Below are positions 28,062 to 37,548 of a stretch of 64,000 nucleotides of DNA, one piece after another. Under the pieces are notes generated by a model that had not been told where the DNA came from, did no database searches, and saw nothing but the letters and a program-made list of their open reading frames with translations. Each line of letters starts with the position of its first letter. Position 1 is the stretch's first letter. The position numbers were made by a program, and so were the translations under genes. The stretch comes from Elusimicrobiota bacterium (GTDB lineage: Bacteria > Elusimicrobiota > Elusimicrobia > FEN-1173): NCBI GenBank assembly GCA_016714745.1, contig JADKCG010000001.1, positions 153,288-217,287 of the forward strand, written 5' to 3'.

Positions 28062-28802
28062 ATGCGCTTTTTTAAAAAAACTATTGCCATGAAAAAAAAC
28101 GACAAAACAAATCCTTTATTTTTTTGGACGTCCACCGGCAAGAAAGTGCTGATGGGCGGGTCCGGGTTGGCCTTGGTCGGTTTTGTCGTCGGCCATCTCG
28201 TCGGTAACTTGCAAATGTTTTTGGGGCCGGAAGCGGTGAACCGCTACGCGGCCTTTCTAAAAAGCACGGGGGAACTCCTCTGGGTGGTGCGGGGGGGATT
28301 GGTGGCCATGGTCGCGATCCATATCGCCACGGCCGTTTCTCTCAGCCGTGAGAACGCGGCCGCTCGGCCCGTGGGGTATGCCGTTAAAAGTTATAAAGAG
28401 GCGACGTACGCTTCCCGCACCATGGTCTACTCCGGCCTCGTCATTTTTGCCTTCGTGGTTTACCACCTTTGTCACTTTACCTTGCTCGTCACCCATCCCG
28501 AATACCGTCATTTGGTGGACGCCCAGGGCCGCCATGACGTTTACTCCATGGTGGTTTTGGGCTTTATGCGTCCGGGGATCAGCGTCTGGTATACGGTGAG
28601 CGTGTTATTGCTGGGGATGCACCTCTCCCATGGGTTGTACAGCATGTTCCAGTCCCTTGGACTTCAGTCGGAAACGCTTCGCCGACGGGTTCGACCGGCG
28701 GCCGTCGCGGTGGGGGGGCTCCTCTTTTTAGGTTTTGCTTCCATCCCGGCGGGAGTGCTGTTGGGGTTGATCCGGTTACCGGCGGGAGGGGGACTTCCAT
28801 GA
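28062..28802 (+). CDS. sdhC: Succinate dehydrogenase/fumarate reductase cytochrome b558 subunit
   Basis: An integral membrane diheme subunit of the three-gene (type B) enzyme. Five hydrophobic helices are visible, with candidate heme-ligand histidines in FVVGHLVGNLQMFLG, MVAIHIATAV, VYHLCHFTLLVTH and LLGMHLSHGLYSMFQSLG. It passes electrons between menaquinone and the flavoprotein. The start is uncertain: ATG 28062 or ATG 28089, neither with a clear ribosome site. The end overlaps sdhA by 4 nt. Confidence 0.9.
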   Translation: MRFFKKTIAMKKNDKTNPLFFWTSTGKKVLMGGSGLALVGFVVGHLVGNLQMFLGPEAVNRYAAFLKSTGELLWVVRGGLVAMVAIHIATAVSLSRENAAARPVGYAVKSYKEATYASRTMVYSGLVIFAFVVYHLCHFTLLVTHPEYRHLVDAQGRHDVYSMVVLGFMRPGISVWYTVSVLLLGMHLSHGLYSMFQSLGLQSETLRRRVRPAAVAVGGLLFLGFASIPAGVLLGLIRLPAGGGLP

Positions 28803-30711
28803 TTTTGGATTCCAAAATTCCAGCCGGGCCGATCGCGGAGAAGTGGGACAAACATAAATTTGACATGAAACTCGTCAATCCGGCCAACAAGCGGCGCTAC
28901 AGCGTCATTGTGGTGGGATCCGGTTTGGCCGGCGCTTCAGCGGCCGCTTCTTTGGCCGAGCTGGGCTACAACGTAAAATGTTTCTGTTATCAGGACAGTC
29001 CCCGCCGGGCCCACTCCATCGCCGCCCAGGGGGGCATCAACGCCGCCAAAAACTATCAGAACGACGGCGATAGCGTTTATCGGCTTTTCTACGACACCGT
29101 CAAGGGCGGCGATTTTCGGGCCCGCGAGGCCAATGTGTACCGGCTCGCCCAGGTCAGCGCCAACGTGATCGACCAGTGCGTCGCTCAGGGCGTTCCTTTC
29201 GCGCGGGAGTATGGGGGCTTCTTTCCAACCGCTCTTTCGGCGGCGCCTTGGTTTCCCGCACCTTCTACGCCAGAGGACAGACCGGTCAACAATTGCTCCT
29301 GGGCGCCTACCAGGCCCTGTCCCGCCAGATTGGGCTGGGAACGGTGCAAATGTTTTCCCGAACCGAAATGCTTGACCTGGTGGTGATCAACGGGCAGGCC
29401 CGCGGCATCGTCGTGCGGAACCTCGTCACGGGGGCCATCGAATCCCACGCCGCCGACGCTGTCGTGCTGGGGACCGGCGGGTACTCGAACGTTTTCTTTC
29501 TGTCCACCAACGCCAAAAACTGCAACACCACCGCGATCTGGCGCGCCCACAAAAAGGGCGCCTACTTGGCCAACCCTTGCTACACCCAAATTCATCCCAC
29601 CTGCATTCCCCAGTCGGGCGACCATCAGTCCAAACTGACGCTGATGTCGGAATCCTTGCGGAACGACGGGCGCGTCTGGGTGCCCAAGGCCGCCGACGAT
29701 AAAAGGGCTCCCGGGGATATACCTGAAAGCGAGCGGGACTATTATCTCGAGCGGCTCTACCCCACCTATGGCAACTTGGCTCCGCGTGACATTTCCTCCC
29801 GCGCCGCCAAGCGCGTGTGCGACGAAGGGCGTGGCGTAGGCCCGGGCGGCCGAGGGGTCTACCTGGATTTTGCTGATTCGCTGAAACGCCTGGGAGAGGG
29901 CGTGGTTCGGGAACGTTACGGCAACTTGTTCGATATGTACGAGCGCATCACCGGTGAAAATCCCTACCAAGCGCCCATGCGCATTTATCCGGCGGTCCAT
30001 TACACCATGGGGGGCCTCTGGGTGGATTACAACCTCATGAGCAATCTGCCGGGCCTGCACGTCATCGGCGAGGCCAATTTCTCCGACCACGGCGCCAATC
30101 GTTTGGGCGCCAGCGCATTGATGCAGGGGTTGGCGGACGGCTACTTCGTCCTCCCATACACCATCGGCCATTATTTCGCCTCCGTCAAACGGGACCCGGT
30201 CACGACGGACCATCCCGAGTTCAAGAAAGCCGAAGAATCGATCCGGACCCAGACGAACCGCTTGCTCGCTGTCCAAGGCAAACGAACCGTGCTCTCCTTT
30301 CATCGCGAACTCGGCAAAATCATGTGGGACGAGTGCGGAATGGCGCGCACGGAGGCCAGCCTGAAAAACGCGCTTCAACGGATTCCCGCCCTGCGTGAAG
30401 AGTTTTGGAAAAATGTTCGGGTCACCGGTCAGAGCGAGGATTTCAATCAGGCCTTGGAGCAAGCCGGGCGGGTGGCCGATTACTTGGAATTTTCCGAACT
30501 GCTGTGCGCCGACGCGTTGCACCGGAAGGAATCGTGCGGCGGGCATTTCCGAGAGGAGTATCAGACCGAAGAAGGGGAAGCCCAACGCGATGATGCGAAT
30601 TTCGCCTACGTGGCCGCCTGGGAACACAAAGGGGTGGGCCGGCCCGCCGAACTCCACAAAGAGCCCCTCGTCTTTGAAAACGTCCATCTTCAGCAGAGGA
30701 GCTACAAATGA
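28799..30711 (+). CDS. sdhA: Succinate dehydrogenase/fumarate reductase flavoprotein subunit (frameshifted)
   Basis: Oxidises succinate or reduces fumarate using covalent FAD. The N-terminal frame carries the dinucleotide fold (IVVGSGLAGASAAASLAELG) and the FAD-histidine block HSIAAQGGINAAKNYQND. It runs out of frame after REYGG near 29215. The next frame resumes LLSNRSFGGALVSRTFYARGQTGQQ, including the active-site Arg, then HPTCIPQSGDHQSKLTLMSESLRNDG and HGANRLGASALMQGLADGY. The shift fits a lost C in GGCTTCTT. Residues follow the Bacteroides/Chlamydia-type SdhA. The stop overlaps sdhB (ATGA). Confidence 0.94.
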
Positions 30712-31448
30712 ATCTGACCCTGCGCGTCTGGCGTCAGAAAAACCCTTCGGAACCCGGCCGTCTGGTGGATTATCCGGCCGCCGACATCAGCCCGGACATG
30801 TCCTTTTTGGAAATGCTGGACGTCGTCAATGAGGGTCTCATTCAGCAGGGGCAGGAGCCCATCGCCTTTGATTCCGATTGCCGCGAGGGAATCTGCGGTT
30901 CCTGTTCCCTGGTGATTAACGGAGTCCCCCACGGGGGCCATCAAGCGACGGCGACCTGCCAGCTCCACATGCGGAAATTTCACGAAGGCCAAATCATCAC
31001 CATCGAGCCCTGGCGCGCCAAAGCATTCCCCGTGGTGAAAGATTGCGTCTGCGACCGAACCTCCTTCGATCGGGTCATTCAGGCCGGAGGATTCGTATCC
31101 GTGGGGACCGGGGGCACTCCGGACGCCAACGCGATCCCCATTTCCAAGAAATCGTCGGACCGGGCCATGGACGCGGCTCAATGCATCGGTTGCGGGGCCT
31201 GCGTGGCGGCTTGCCGGAACGCTTCCGCCATGCTGTTCGTGGCCGCCAAGGTTTCGCAATTCGCCCAACTGCCCCAGGGGAAAATCGAAGCCAGGGAACG
31301 GGTCAAGGAAATGGTGGCCCAAATGGATTCCGAAGGGTTTGGCAATTGCAGTAACCAGTCCGAATGCCAAGCCGTCTGCCCCAAAGAAATCTCCGTCGAT
31401 TTCATCGCCCAATTAAACCGAGAATACCTCAAAACCGCCCTCCAGTAG
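30708..31448 (+). CDS. sdhB: Succinate dehydrogenase/fumarate reductase iron-sulfur subunit
   Basis: 246 residues. The [2Fe-2S] ligands are in CREGICGSCSLVINGVPHGG. The C-terminal clusters are ligated by CIGCGACVAACRNASAML and SNQSECQAVCPKEISVDFI. It relays electrons between SdhA and SdhC at the inner membrane. It closes the sdhCAB operon; no clear terminator lies directly behind it. Confidence 0.96.
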   Translation: MNLTLRVWRQKNPSEPGRLVDYPAADISPDMSFLEMLDVVNEGLIQQGQEPIAFDSDCREGICGSCSLVINGVPHGGHQATATCQLHMRKFHEGQIITIEPWRAKAFPVVKDCVCDRTSFDRVIQAGGFVSVGTGGTPDANAIPISKKSSDRAMDAAQCIGCGACVAACRNASAMLFVAAKVSQFAQLPQGKIEARERVKEMVAQMDSEGFGNCSNQSECQAVCPKEISVDFIAQLNREYLKTALQ

Positions 31449-31561
31449 TTAGAGGGCACGTTGTCAACCCATTAACCAAACCGGGATTCCCTGGTTGGCC
31501 AGAAAAACCCAGAGCAACATATTTCGGGCGAGCCGGAAACAAATAGTACAGAGAAGAATTC

Positions 31562-31673
31562 ACTGGCAAATCCCCCCTGCCCCCCTTTCAAAAGGGGGGA
31601 AAAAACCCGGGTTCAATGGGGCCCCCTTTGGTCCCCCCTTTGAAAAAAAGGGGTGCGGGGGGATTTGCCGTTC
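31562..31673. repeat. Large G/C-run inverted repeat after sdhB
   Basis: GGCAAATCCCCCCTGCCCCC pairs with GGGGTGCGGGGGGATTTGCC at the outer ends; inner parts add CCTTTCAAAAGGGG and CCCCTTTGAAAAAAAGGGG. Such CAAATCCCCC/GGGGGATTTG palindromes are widespread dispersed repeats. It could act as a bidirectional terminator. The rest of 31449-31773 shows no gene. Confidence 0.75.
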
Positions 31674-31773
31674 CCAGCGCAATGCCCCCAGGCTGGAATC
31701 GCCATCAAAAACTGAAAATAATGCATGCTCAGTCGGGTGCGCCAGGCGGCTAAAGAGACCCCACACAAGAACC

Positions 31774-31798
31774 TTGCATTATTGATAATCATTTGCAA
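31774..31798 (+). promoter_or_regulatory. Candidate Fur/Zur-type operator before the regulator gene
   Basis: An AT-rich site containing, on the minus strand, TGCAAATGATTATCAATAA. The site at 32253-32271 reads TGCAAACAATTATCAATAA: 17 of 19 bases agree. TGATAAT resembles a Fur-box half. It lies 10 nt before the regulator ATG, suggesting autoregulation. Confidence 0.65.
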
Positions 31799-31808
31799 CA
31801 ATAACCCC

Positions 31809-32231
31809 ATGGGGAACATTGCGAACGATCTGAGGTCGGCCCTGGCGCAGGACGGCAAGCGATGGACGGGAGTGAGGGAAACGGTGCTCTCGGTGTTAGA
31901 AAAAAGCGCGTTGCCGATTTCGGCCAAAGACATTTTTAAACAGGTGCGCTCGAGCGGGGTGAATTTGGCTTCGATCTATCGAACGACCGAAATGCTGGCT
32001 GATCGGGGAATCGCCATGCAGGTGGAATCCCGAGACGGCGTCCGCCGATATGAATTGTCTGACCGCTATCGGCCGCACCATCACCACGTGGTCTGCCGGG
32101 ACTGCGGGGAAACGCGGGACGTGTCCGGTTGCGGGGTCAAAGGGTTGGAAGAGAGAGCCGCGCGTTCGACTGGATTTAAAATTTTGGCGCACCAGTTGAG
32201 CTTGACCGGGCTCTGCCCCCGGTGTTCTTGA
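31809..32231 (+). CDS. Fur-family metalloregulator, probably Zur-like
   Basis: 140 residues: an N-terminal winged helix (TGVRETVLSVLEKSALPISAKDIFKQV, LASIYRTTEMLADRG) and a C-terminal metal domain with YRPHHHHVVCRDCGE and a final CPRC. Both structural CxxC pairs and the His cluster of Fur/Zur proteins are present. Neighbouring zinc-import and COG0523 genes, and the shared operator, favour zinc over iron. ATG 31809 is chosen because it places the DNA-binding domain at the N-terminus. Confidence 0.85.
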   Translation: MGNIANDLRSALAQDGKRWTGVRETVLSVLEKSALPISAKDIFKQVRSSGVNLASIYRTTEMLADRGIAMQVESRDGVRRYELSDRYRPHHHHVVCRDCGETRDVSGCGVKGLEERAARSTGFKILAHQLSLTGLCPRCS

Positions 32232-32252
32232 AGCATTTTTTTAAACTCGTAA

Positions 32253-32271
32253 TGCAAACAATTATCAATAA
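32253..32271 (+). promoter_or_regulatory. Second copy of the Fur/Zur-type operator
   Basis: TGCAAACAATTATCAATAA lies 16 nt before the znuA-remnant ATG and matches the inverted site at 31774-31798 at 17 of 19 bases. Confidence 0.65.
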
Positions 32272-32287
32272 AATTCGGAGATCCACA

Positions 32288-32768
32288 ATGGTTTCGATGT
32301 TTCTGCGCTTTTTCAAGAACCGTTTCATTGACAAGAGTCTTTTTTTCGTTGCGAGGAGAGAGGGGACCTTTTTCTTCTGTTTGATCTTTGGTGTTGGCGT
32401 GGGGTTGGGCACGTCCATGAAAATGAATCCTCCCCAAATAGGCGTCGTGGCCGCTCATAGCATCTTGGGGGATTGGGTTCGCGAAGTGGCGGGGCCGGGG
32501 GTCTCGGTGCGGGTGTTTGTCGGGCCGAGCGCTGACGCCCACACCTACCAACCGAGCCCGGACGACGTGCGTCTTTTGGCGGACGCCCAGGTTTTGGTGT
32601 TCAGCGGGGTCCACTTTGAACCCTGGCTTCCGGACTTGATTCGATCTTCGCGGACAAAGGCCAGAATGATCGATCTCTCCAACGCGGTTTCTCTGAGACG
32701 ATTGGCGGGGCCTCATGGCGAAATCGACCCGCATTATTGGAACGACGTGCGCAATGCCCAATCCGCGA
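32288..32768 (+). pseudogene. N-terminal half of a zinc-binding ABC substrate protein (znuA remnant)
   Basis: ATG 32288 behind GGAG opens a protein with a long hydrophobic leader (FFFCLIFGVGVGLG), then ZnuA-type sequence: VVAAHSILGDWVREVAGPG, VGPSADAHTYQPSPDDVRLL (first metal His), FSGVHFEPWLPDLI and GEIDPHYWNDVRNA (second His). Homology stops abruptly near 32765, where permease sequence begins in another frame. The C-terminal lobe with the remaining ligands is missing, so the product cannot be a working binding protein. Confidence 0.82.
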
Positions 32769-33332
32769 TCCCGGGAAGACGCGGTGGTGGCCCTGCTTTC
32801 CAACGGCATGTTCGCCTTGGGGTTGGTTTGGATGGCCCGGTTGCGATCGTTTCGAGACCTGTCCCACATGTTGTTTGGCAACATCCTGGGGGTCTCGTCA
32901 TTGGACCTTTGGGTCATGGCAGGGGTGGTAACGGTTTTGGCCGCGGCCCTCCTCCTTTTCAATAAAGAATGGGAACTGGTCTCCTTTGACCCCGTTCAGG
33001 CAAAGATGATTGGACTGCCGGTGGAACGAATGCGGTTACTGCTTCTGCTTCTCCTGGTTCTGGTGGTGGTCGCCGGAATTCAGGTGGTCGGAACGGTGTT
33101 GACCGGGGCCCTCCTGATCGCGCCGGCGTCGGCTTCGTTGTTGGTGTGCCGCCGTCTTTCACGGGTCATGATCCTGTCCTGCGCGGTCGGCGCTCTCGCA
33201 GGGATTTTGGGGCTATTGGCGTCCTATCTTTGGTCCCTGCCGTCCGGGGCGACCATTGTTTTGTTCGGCACGGCGTTTTACGTCATGGCCTGGGGGATTC
33301 ATATTTTCATGAAAAGAAGGAGACTCTTGTGA
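32715..33332 (+). pseudogene. C-terminal two-thirds of a zinc/manganese ABC permease (znuB remnant)
   Basis: From SREDAVVALLSNGMFALGL (near 32770) onward the sequence is a ZnuB-type permease: HMLFGNILGVSSLDLWVMAG, LVSFDPVQAKMIGLPVERM, VVGTVLTGALLIAPASASLL and LPSGATIVLFGTAFYV. The first ~90 residues are absent and no ATPase gene lies between this and the znuA remnant. The simplest reading is a ~1.5 kb deletion removing the end of znuA, all of znuC and the start of znuB. An assembly error is the alternative. Confidence 0.82.
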
Positions 33333-34333
33333 AAAAAAAGAGCACGAACAAAACGGAAAATAAATTCGGGGCTGTCTCCCCGGTTTATGTCCTCTGCGGG
33401 TTTTTGGGAAGCGGAAAGACAACGCTTTTGATCCGACTTCTCTCGCATTTTTTGGACCGCGGGGTGCGTCCATCGGTTTTAATGAACGAGTTTGGGGAAA
33501 TCGACATTGACGGAAAATTGGTGGAGCAGGCCGGCCCGCGCGCACGCAATCTGGTTTTGGAAAAAGTGTTGGGCGGGTGTTTGTGTTGCGACGCCAAAGA
33601 GGGGTTGGAAGAGTCATTGGTGAAACTGCTCCAGCGGGCTCCCGGTCAACCGGTGGTCGTGGAAACCACCGGTCTCGCGGTCTCCGGAGCGGTCTCGGCA
33701 ACCGTTGAAAAAACATTGGCGGGCCTTCCCGTCGACGGTCCCCGCGGACGGCTGGCCCGGGTGATCGGCCTTGTGGACGCCCCGCGGTTCATCTCCTTGG
33801 CCGCCTTTTGGCCCGCGGCGCCATACCATCTGTTGGGGGCCAACGTGGTTGTCGTCAATAAAATGGATCTCTTGGCGAAGGAGGAGGAAGAAACGTTGTT
33901 CGGCGTTCTTGAAAAATCGGCTCCTTCGGCGCGGCTTCTCCCGGCCGTTCACGCGGAAGTCAATATGAATGAACTCTTGACGGGAAAAACCCGAGAGCTC
34001 CCGCCCCCGGACGACTTTCGAGGGGATTCCACCTCCGGGTATCGGAGCGCCGGGTTCAACGTGTCGGCCCCCGTGGACCTCGCCCGCCTGCAGGCGCTTT
34101 TGGAAAGACACCGGCGATCGGTTATTCGCGCCAAGGGGTTTCTTCGTGTTCCGGGGTTTCCGGAAATGCAGGAAATCCAATGGGCCGGCGGGCTCCTGAA
34201 TTTTCAGAACGCTTCGGGGCGCCAAAAATCCCAAATCGTCGTGATCGGCCGCCGAGTGCCCTGGACGGGCTTTATGGAAGGACTGGACGCCTGCGCCCTC
34301 TCGCCCCAGCCCTCTGGAAGAAAGAAGACTTGA
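33329..34333 (+). CDS. COG0523 (CobW/ZagA-like) GTPase, putative zinc metallochaperone
   Basis: A G3E-family P-loop GTPase: VLCGFLGSGKTTLLIRLL, the metal-binding CxCC motif in GGCLCCDAKEGLEE, switch NEFGEIDIDG and NKMD for guanine specificity. The C-terminal CobW_C domain follows (FLRVPGFPEMQEIQWAGG). GTG 33329 overlaps the upstream stop and has AAGGAG before it. COG0523 proteins under Zur deliver zinc to client enzymes; the surrounding genes support this role here. Confidence 0.92.
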   Translation: MKKKSTNKTENKFGAVSPVYVLCGFLGSGKTTLLIRLLSHFLDRGVRPSVLMNEFGEIDIDGKLVEQAGPRARNLVLEKVLGGCLCCDAKEGLEESLVKLLQRAPGQPVVVETTGLAVSGAVSATVEKTLAGLPVDGPRGRLARVIGLVDAPRFISLAAFWPAAPYHLLGANVVVVNKMDLLAKEEEETLFGVLEKSAPSARLLPAVHAEVNMNELLTGKTRELPPPDDFRGDSTSGYRSAGFNVSAPVDLARLQALLERHRRSVIRAKGFLRVPGFPEMQEIQWAGGLLNFQNASGRQKSQIVVIGRRVPWTGFMEGLDACALSPQPSGRKKT

Positions 34334-34369
34334 AATGAAGGCCCGGTTTTGTTTTATAATGAAAACGGC

Positions 34370-34621
34370 ATGAAACGCATAGCGGCGATATTGGCGGCCC
34401 TCTTGATTGGGCTCGGCCCCGTGGCCCACGTGGTTTCTCACGCGGGGGACGGGGACCACGACTGTCAGGCCTGTCAGTCGATTCGCTCCCCTTTAACGGG
34501 GGCGGCTGTTGCGCTGGCGGTTCGCGCTCACGTTTTTGCCGAGCTTGTTTTTTCGGGGGAAGTTCCCACCGATTTTGCCCTCGTTTCCGATCCTTCGCGT
34601 CCCCGCGCTCCTCCGCTTTAA
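34370..34621 (+). CDS. Small secreted protein with a His/Cys cluster
   Basis: 83 residues. A signal peptide (MKRIAAILAALLIGLGPVAHVVSHA) is followed by GDGDHDCQACQSI, a possible metal site, and a Pro-rich tail. The layout recalls small His/Cys-rich proteins found beside metal importers, but I recognise no named family. It lies 36 nt after the GTPase gene, within the zinc island. Confidence 0.6.
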   Translation: MKRIAAILAALLIGLGPVAHVVSHAGDGDHDCQACQSIRSPLTGAAVALAVRAHVFAELVFSGEVPTDFALVSDPSRPRAPPL

Positions 34622-34629
34622 CTTTCCTG

Positions 34630-34651
34630 GGAAGGCGTCCCGCCTTCCTTT
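34630..34651 (+). terminator. Short hairpin, possible terminator
   Basis: GGAAGGCG-TCC-CGCCTTCC followed by TTT, 8 nt after the small secreted gene. The T-run is weak, and the sequence also resembles a common dispersed hairpin. Confidence 0.4.
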
Positions 34652-34791
34652 GGCTGTCCTTGGGGGCGGCCATCCGTATTTCCCAAAAATAGAACTAACG
34701 AAGTCCTCCTTTTTTTAAAGGGAGGAAACATGGGGTTTGAAAAAAAAGTTGAGGGATCAAGGACATTCCTTTTGAGGTTCGCCCGGGGGAG

Positions 34792-35232
34792 GTGTTCGGC
34801 TTTTTAGGAGGCTTCGACTCCGTAGGCAAAGCGACGGAGCCGAACGGGCGAGGAGTGACAGGGACCATCCCTGAGGCGGTGCGCGGCCTCAACGGCCGCC
34901 GGGTGGAAGTGGTGGGCTATGTGATGCCCATTGACATTGACGACAAGGGGATCCGTTCCTTTTCGCTGATCAAAGACCAGGCGTCTTGCTGTTTCGGTCA
35001 GACGCCGCGCATCAATCACTGGGTCTATGTGACCTTAGCGGGGCGGTCCCTTCGCGAGATTGATTTTGAGCCGAAACGGGTCGTCGGCACCTTGACGGTG
35101 GGTGAACATTACGACCAAGGCTATCTGGTGTGTTTGTATCGGATGACGGGGGAAAATCGTAGAAAAGAACCCCCCTCAGTGATGGAATTTATTTGTTTTC
35201 AGTCAAAAACAAAAAGAGGAGATAAAAAATGA
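34792..35232 (+). CDS. DUF3299 protein
   Basis: The DUF3299 core is unmistakable: IPEAVRGLNGRRVEVVGYVMPIDIDDKG, SFSLIKDQASCCFGQTPRINHWVYV, GTLTVGEHYDQGYLVCLYRM. The CCFG pair is conserved. The function of the family is unknown; it often lies beside zinc-type ABC importers. The N-terminus is unclear. GTG 34792 is the clean in-frame start, but ATG 34730 behind GGGAGG reads into the same upstream sequence (GIKDIPFEVRPGEV) if one base is missing near 34757, so the real protein may be ~20 residues longer. The stop overlaps the next gene by 4 nt. Confidence 0.82.
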   Translation: MFGFLGGFDSVGKATEPNGRGVTGTIPEAVRGLNGRRVEVVGYVMPIDIDDKGIRSFSLIKDQASCCFGQTPRINHWVYVTLAGRSLREIDFEPKRVVGTLTVGEHYDQGYLVCLYRMTGENRRKEPPSVMEFICFQSKTKRGDKK

Positions 35233-36494
35233 AACAGCAGCAAAGTGTTGCATGGATGGCGGCCCTATCTGTGCTTCTTGCCCCGGCCGTTGCGGGTGCC
35301 CAGAGCAATCCGCTGGGAAGCGCCAAGATGAACCCTGACGTTTCCGCTATTGTCGATATGTTCTACACAAACGATGATACGAAAGAAGGGATGGGACACG
35401 TCAAAGAAGAGATCGCGGGATTTACCGAAACGCCCGGGGATCGTCGAAGAAGGTGAGCATGCCCACGGCACCGAGGAGGGGTTCAATCTTCGGCATCTGG
35501 AGCTTCAATTCTCCGCCGCTGTGGATCCCTATTTCAAGGGGTCGGCCATCGCCGCCGTCGACATGGAAGGCGCCGAGTTGGAAACCGCCGAGGTTGAAAC
35601 CACTTCTCTCCCCTGGGGGCTGACGGTGAAAGGCGGAAAATTCTACAGCAACTTCGGCTACATCAACTCCAAACACGCCCATCAGTGGGATTTTACGGAC
35701 CAGACCCTGGTTTATGAACTTCTGCTCGGCGAACACGGGTTGAACGACAAGGGGCTTCAAGTGTCTTGGCTGGCGCCGACGCCGTTCTATATGCTTTTGG
35801 GAGCGGAATCTTTCCAGGGGAACAACGAAAAAATGTTTGCCTATCACGGCGACGGTTCCCTTCCTCGCCACGAGGGGCCCCGGGTCGGGACCGGCTGGCT
35901 CAAAGTGTCCCCCAACCTCCCTGGGGCCCATGCTCTGCAGGTCGGCCTTTTCGCCTCAAAGGCGTCCATCAGGAGGAACTGAGCCTTGACGATTCGGATC
36001 CCGGGGCTGACCAATTCCGGGACGGGTACAACGCCTTCCACGGGGCCGACCTCATCTACAAATTAAACAGCCCCAAATCCTATGGCCAGAGCGATTTCTT
36101 CCTGCAAGGCGAATACATGAAGCGCAAAAAAAACATGGAAATCGTGGAAGACACTGGTCTGATTCCCGCTGTCGTGGGCACCCACCGCGTGGACGTTCAA
36201 GACGGCTACTACGCCCAGGCGGGGTACGGATTTTTGCCCCGGTGGCGGGCCGCCGCGCGTTGGGAAGAGCTGGGTCTGACGAACAAAACGGACTTGCCCG
36301 ACGGAACGTCTCTCGTCAACGGGTCGAGCCGCAAATTTTCCGGCATGGTGGACTTTACGCCCACGGAATTCTCCCGCCTGCGTCTGCAGTTCAATAATGG
36401 TTCCTACGCCACGGAGGACGGCCGCATGCACGGTTCGGAGATTTTCTTGCAGTGGATGGTCTCCATTGGCGCCCACGGTGCGCACTCGTTCTAA
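35229..36494 (+). CDS. Outer-membrane beta-barrel protein of the zinc island (two frameshifts)
   Basis: Three frames assemble into one ~420-residue protein. It has a signal peptide (WMAALSVLLAPAVAGAQ), then GFTETPGIVEEGEHAHGTEEGFNLRHLELQFSA after a shift near 35440, then alternating strands (LTVKGGKFYSNFGYINSKHAHQW). A second shift near 35958 leads to KGVHQEELSLDD and FHGADLIYKLNSPKSYGQSDFFLQGEYM. It ends ...IGAHGAHSF, a barrel-type terminus. Histidines cluster in HAHGTEEGF and SKHAHQWDF. Position before znuA suggests a metal-uptake porin; this is inference. Not a TonB receptor: no plug domain seen. Confidence 0.75.
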
Positions 36495-36581
36495 AAGGGT
36501 CCCCCGCCCGCTGTCCCAATAGTTTGAGCCCCTCTCCCGGGCGGGAGTTGTGAGTCAAAAGAGCGACTTAAGGAGAATGCA

Positions 36582-37491
36582 ATGAAGAAGCTTTTGGCAT
36601 TGTTCAGCATCCTGTGGTTCGGCGGGCGGGCCTTCTGCCGCGCCTTTGAAAGTAGTGACCACCACGCCGGACCTGGCGGATCTGGCCCGTCAAGTGGGCG
36701 GAGACCGTGTGAAGGTGGATGGCTTGTCCCGAGGGTCCCAGGACCCCCATTTCGTCGAAGCGAAACCTTCCTTGATCGTGAAAGTTCGCGACGCGGACCT
36801 GTTTGTCCAGACCGGTTTGGACCTCGAGATCGGCTGGGCTCCGCTATTGATCCAGGGGGCCCGCAATGCTCGCGTGCAACGGGGCGCCAAAGGATTTTTG
36901 GATGCGTCGGCTTTCATTCAACCCCTGGAGGTCCCAACCGTCGTGAGCCGGGCGGCGGGGGACGTTCACCCGGGGGGCAACCCCCACTTCCTCGCCGATC
37001 CGCACAATGCGTTGGCGGTGGTGAAAGCCTTGGAGGGAAAACTGGCCGAGCTGGACCCCGCCGGAGCGGTGGTCTACAAAAAAAATGCCGAGGATTATTC
37101 CGCCCGGCTGTCCGCCAAAATCGCTGGCTGGGAAAAACGCATGGCTCCCGCCAAAGGGGCGCGTTTTGTCAGCTACCACAAAAATATGGTCTATTTTGCT
37201 GACCATTTCGGCCTTGTGTCGGATGGACAAATCGAGCCCAAACCGGGAATCCCGCCCACGGCCAAACACACGGCGGACCTCATCGCCGTGATGAAAGAAC
37301 GGCGCACGCCGCTGATCCTCACCAATCCTCATTTCGAGCGGCGCACGCCCGACTCTTTGGCTCGGGCCACGGGAGCCAGTGTGGTAACGGTGGCGCTCAC
37401 CCCGGATGCCGTCCCGGAGGCGGCCGATTATATTTCCGCCGTTGAATTCAACGTCGCCGGCGTTTTTCGGGCGTTAACCCCAAAACAATAA
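36582..37491 (+). CDS. znuA: Metal-binding ABC substrate protein, second system (frameshift in the signal peptide)
   Basis: ATG 36582 begins a signal peptide (MKKLLALFSILWFGG). After a shift near 36625 the mature protein starts APLKVVTTTPDLADLARQVGG. Cluster A-I features follow: GSQDPHFVEAKPSLIVKVRDADLF (first His), GNPHFLADPHNALAVV, RFVSYHKNMVYFADHFGL and a C-terminal ligand in the ALTPDAVPEAADYI region. It lacks the His-rich loop of ZnuA and differs strongly from the remnant at 32288, so the two are separate subfamilies. Zinc is the likely but unproven metal. Confidence 0.88.
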
Positions 37492-37506
37492 ATGACCAGG
37501 AGAACC

Positions 37507-37548
37507 GTCACCAAGGCCAGGGAAATGGGGTTCACCCCCTATGGTGAC
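37507..37548 (+). other. Nested hairpin between znuA and znuC
   Basis: GTCACCA (37507-37513) pairs with TGGTGAC (37542-37548), enclosing GGGG-TTCA-CCCC. It starts 15 nt after the znuA stop. It could be an RNA processing or attenuation element setting the znuA:znuC ratio; no T-run follows. Confidence 0.45.

Noticed and set aside
29185..30687. 500-residue minus-strand ORF opposite sdhA
   Set aside because: Antisense shadow produced by high GC3 in sdhA; no domain or ribosome site supports it.
34730..34830. VRPGEVFGFLG resembling the lead into an ABC ATPase Walker A
   Set aside because: No GxGKT or other ABC motif follows; the sequence runs into DUF3299, whose homologues have similar N-terminal wording.
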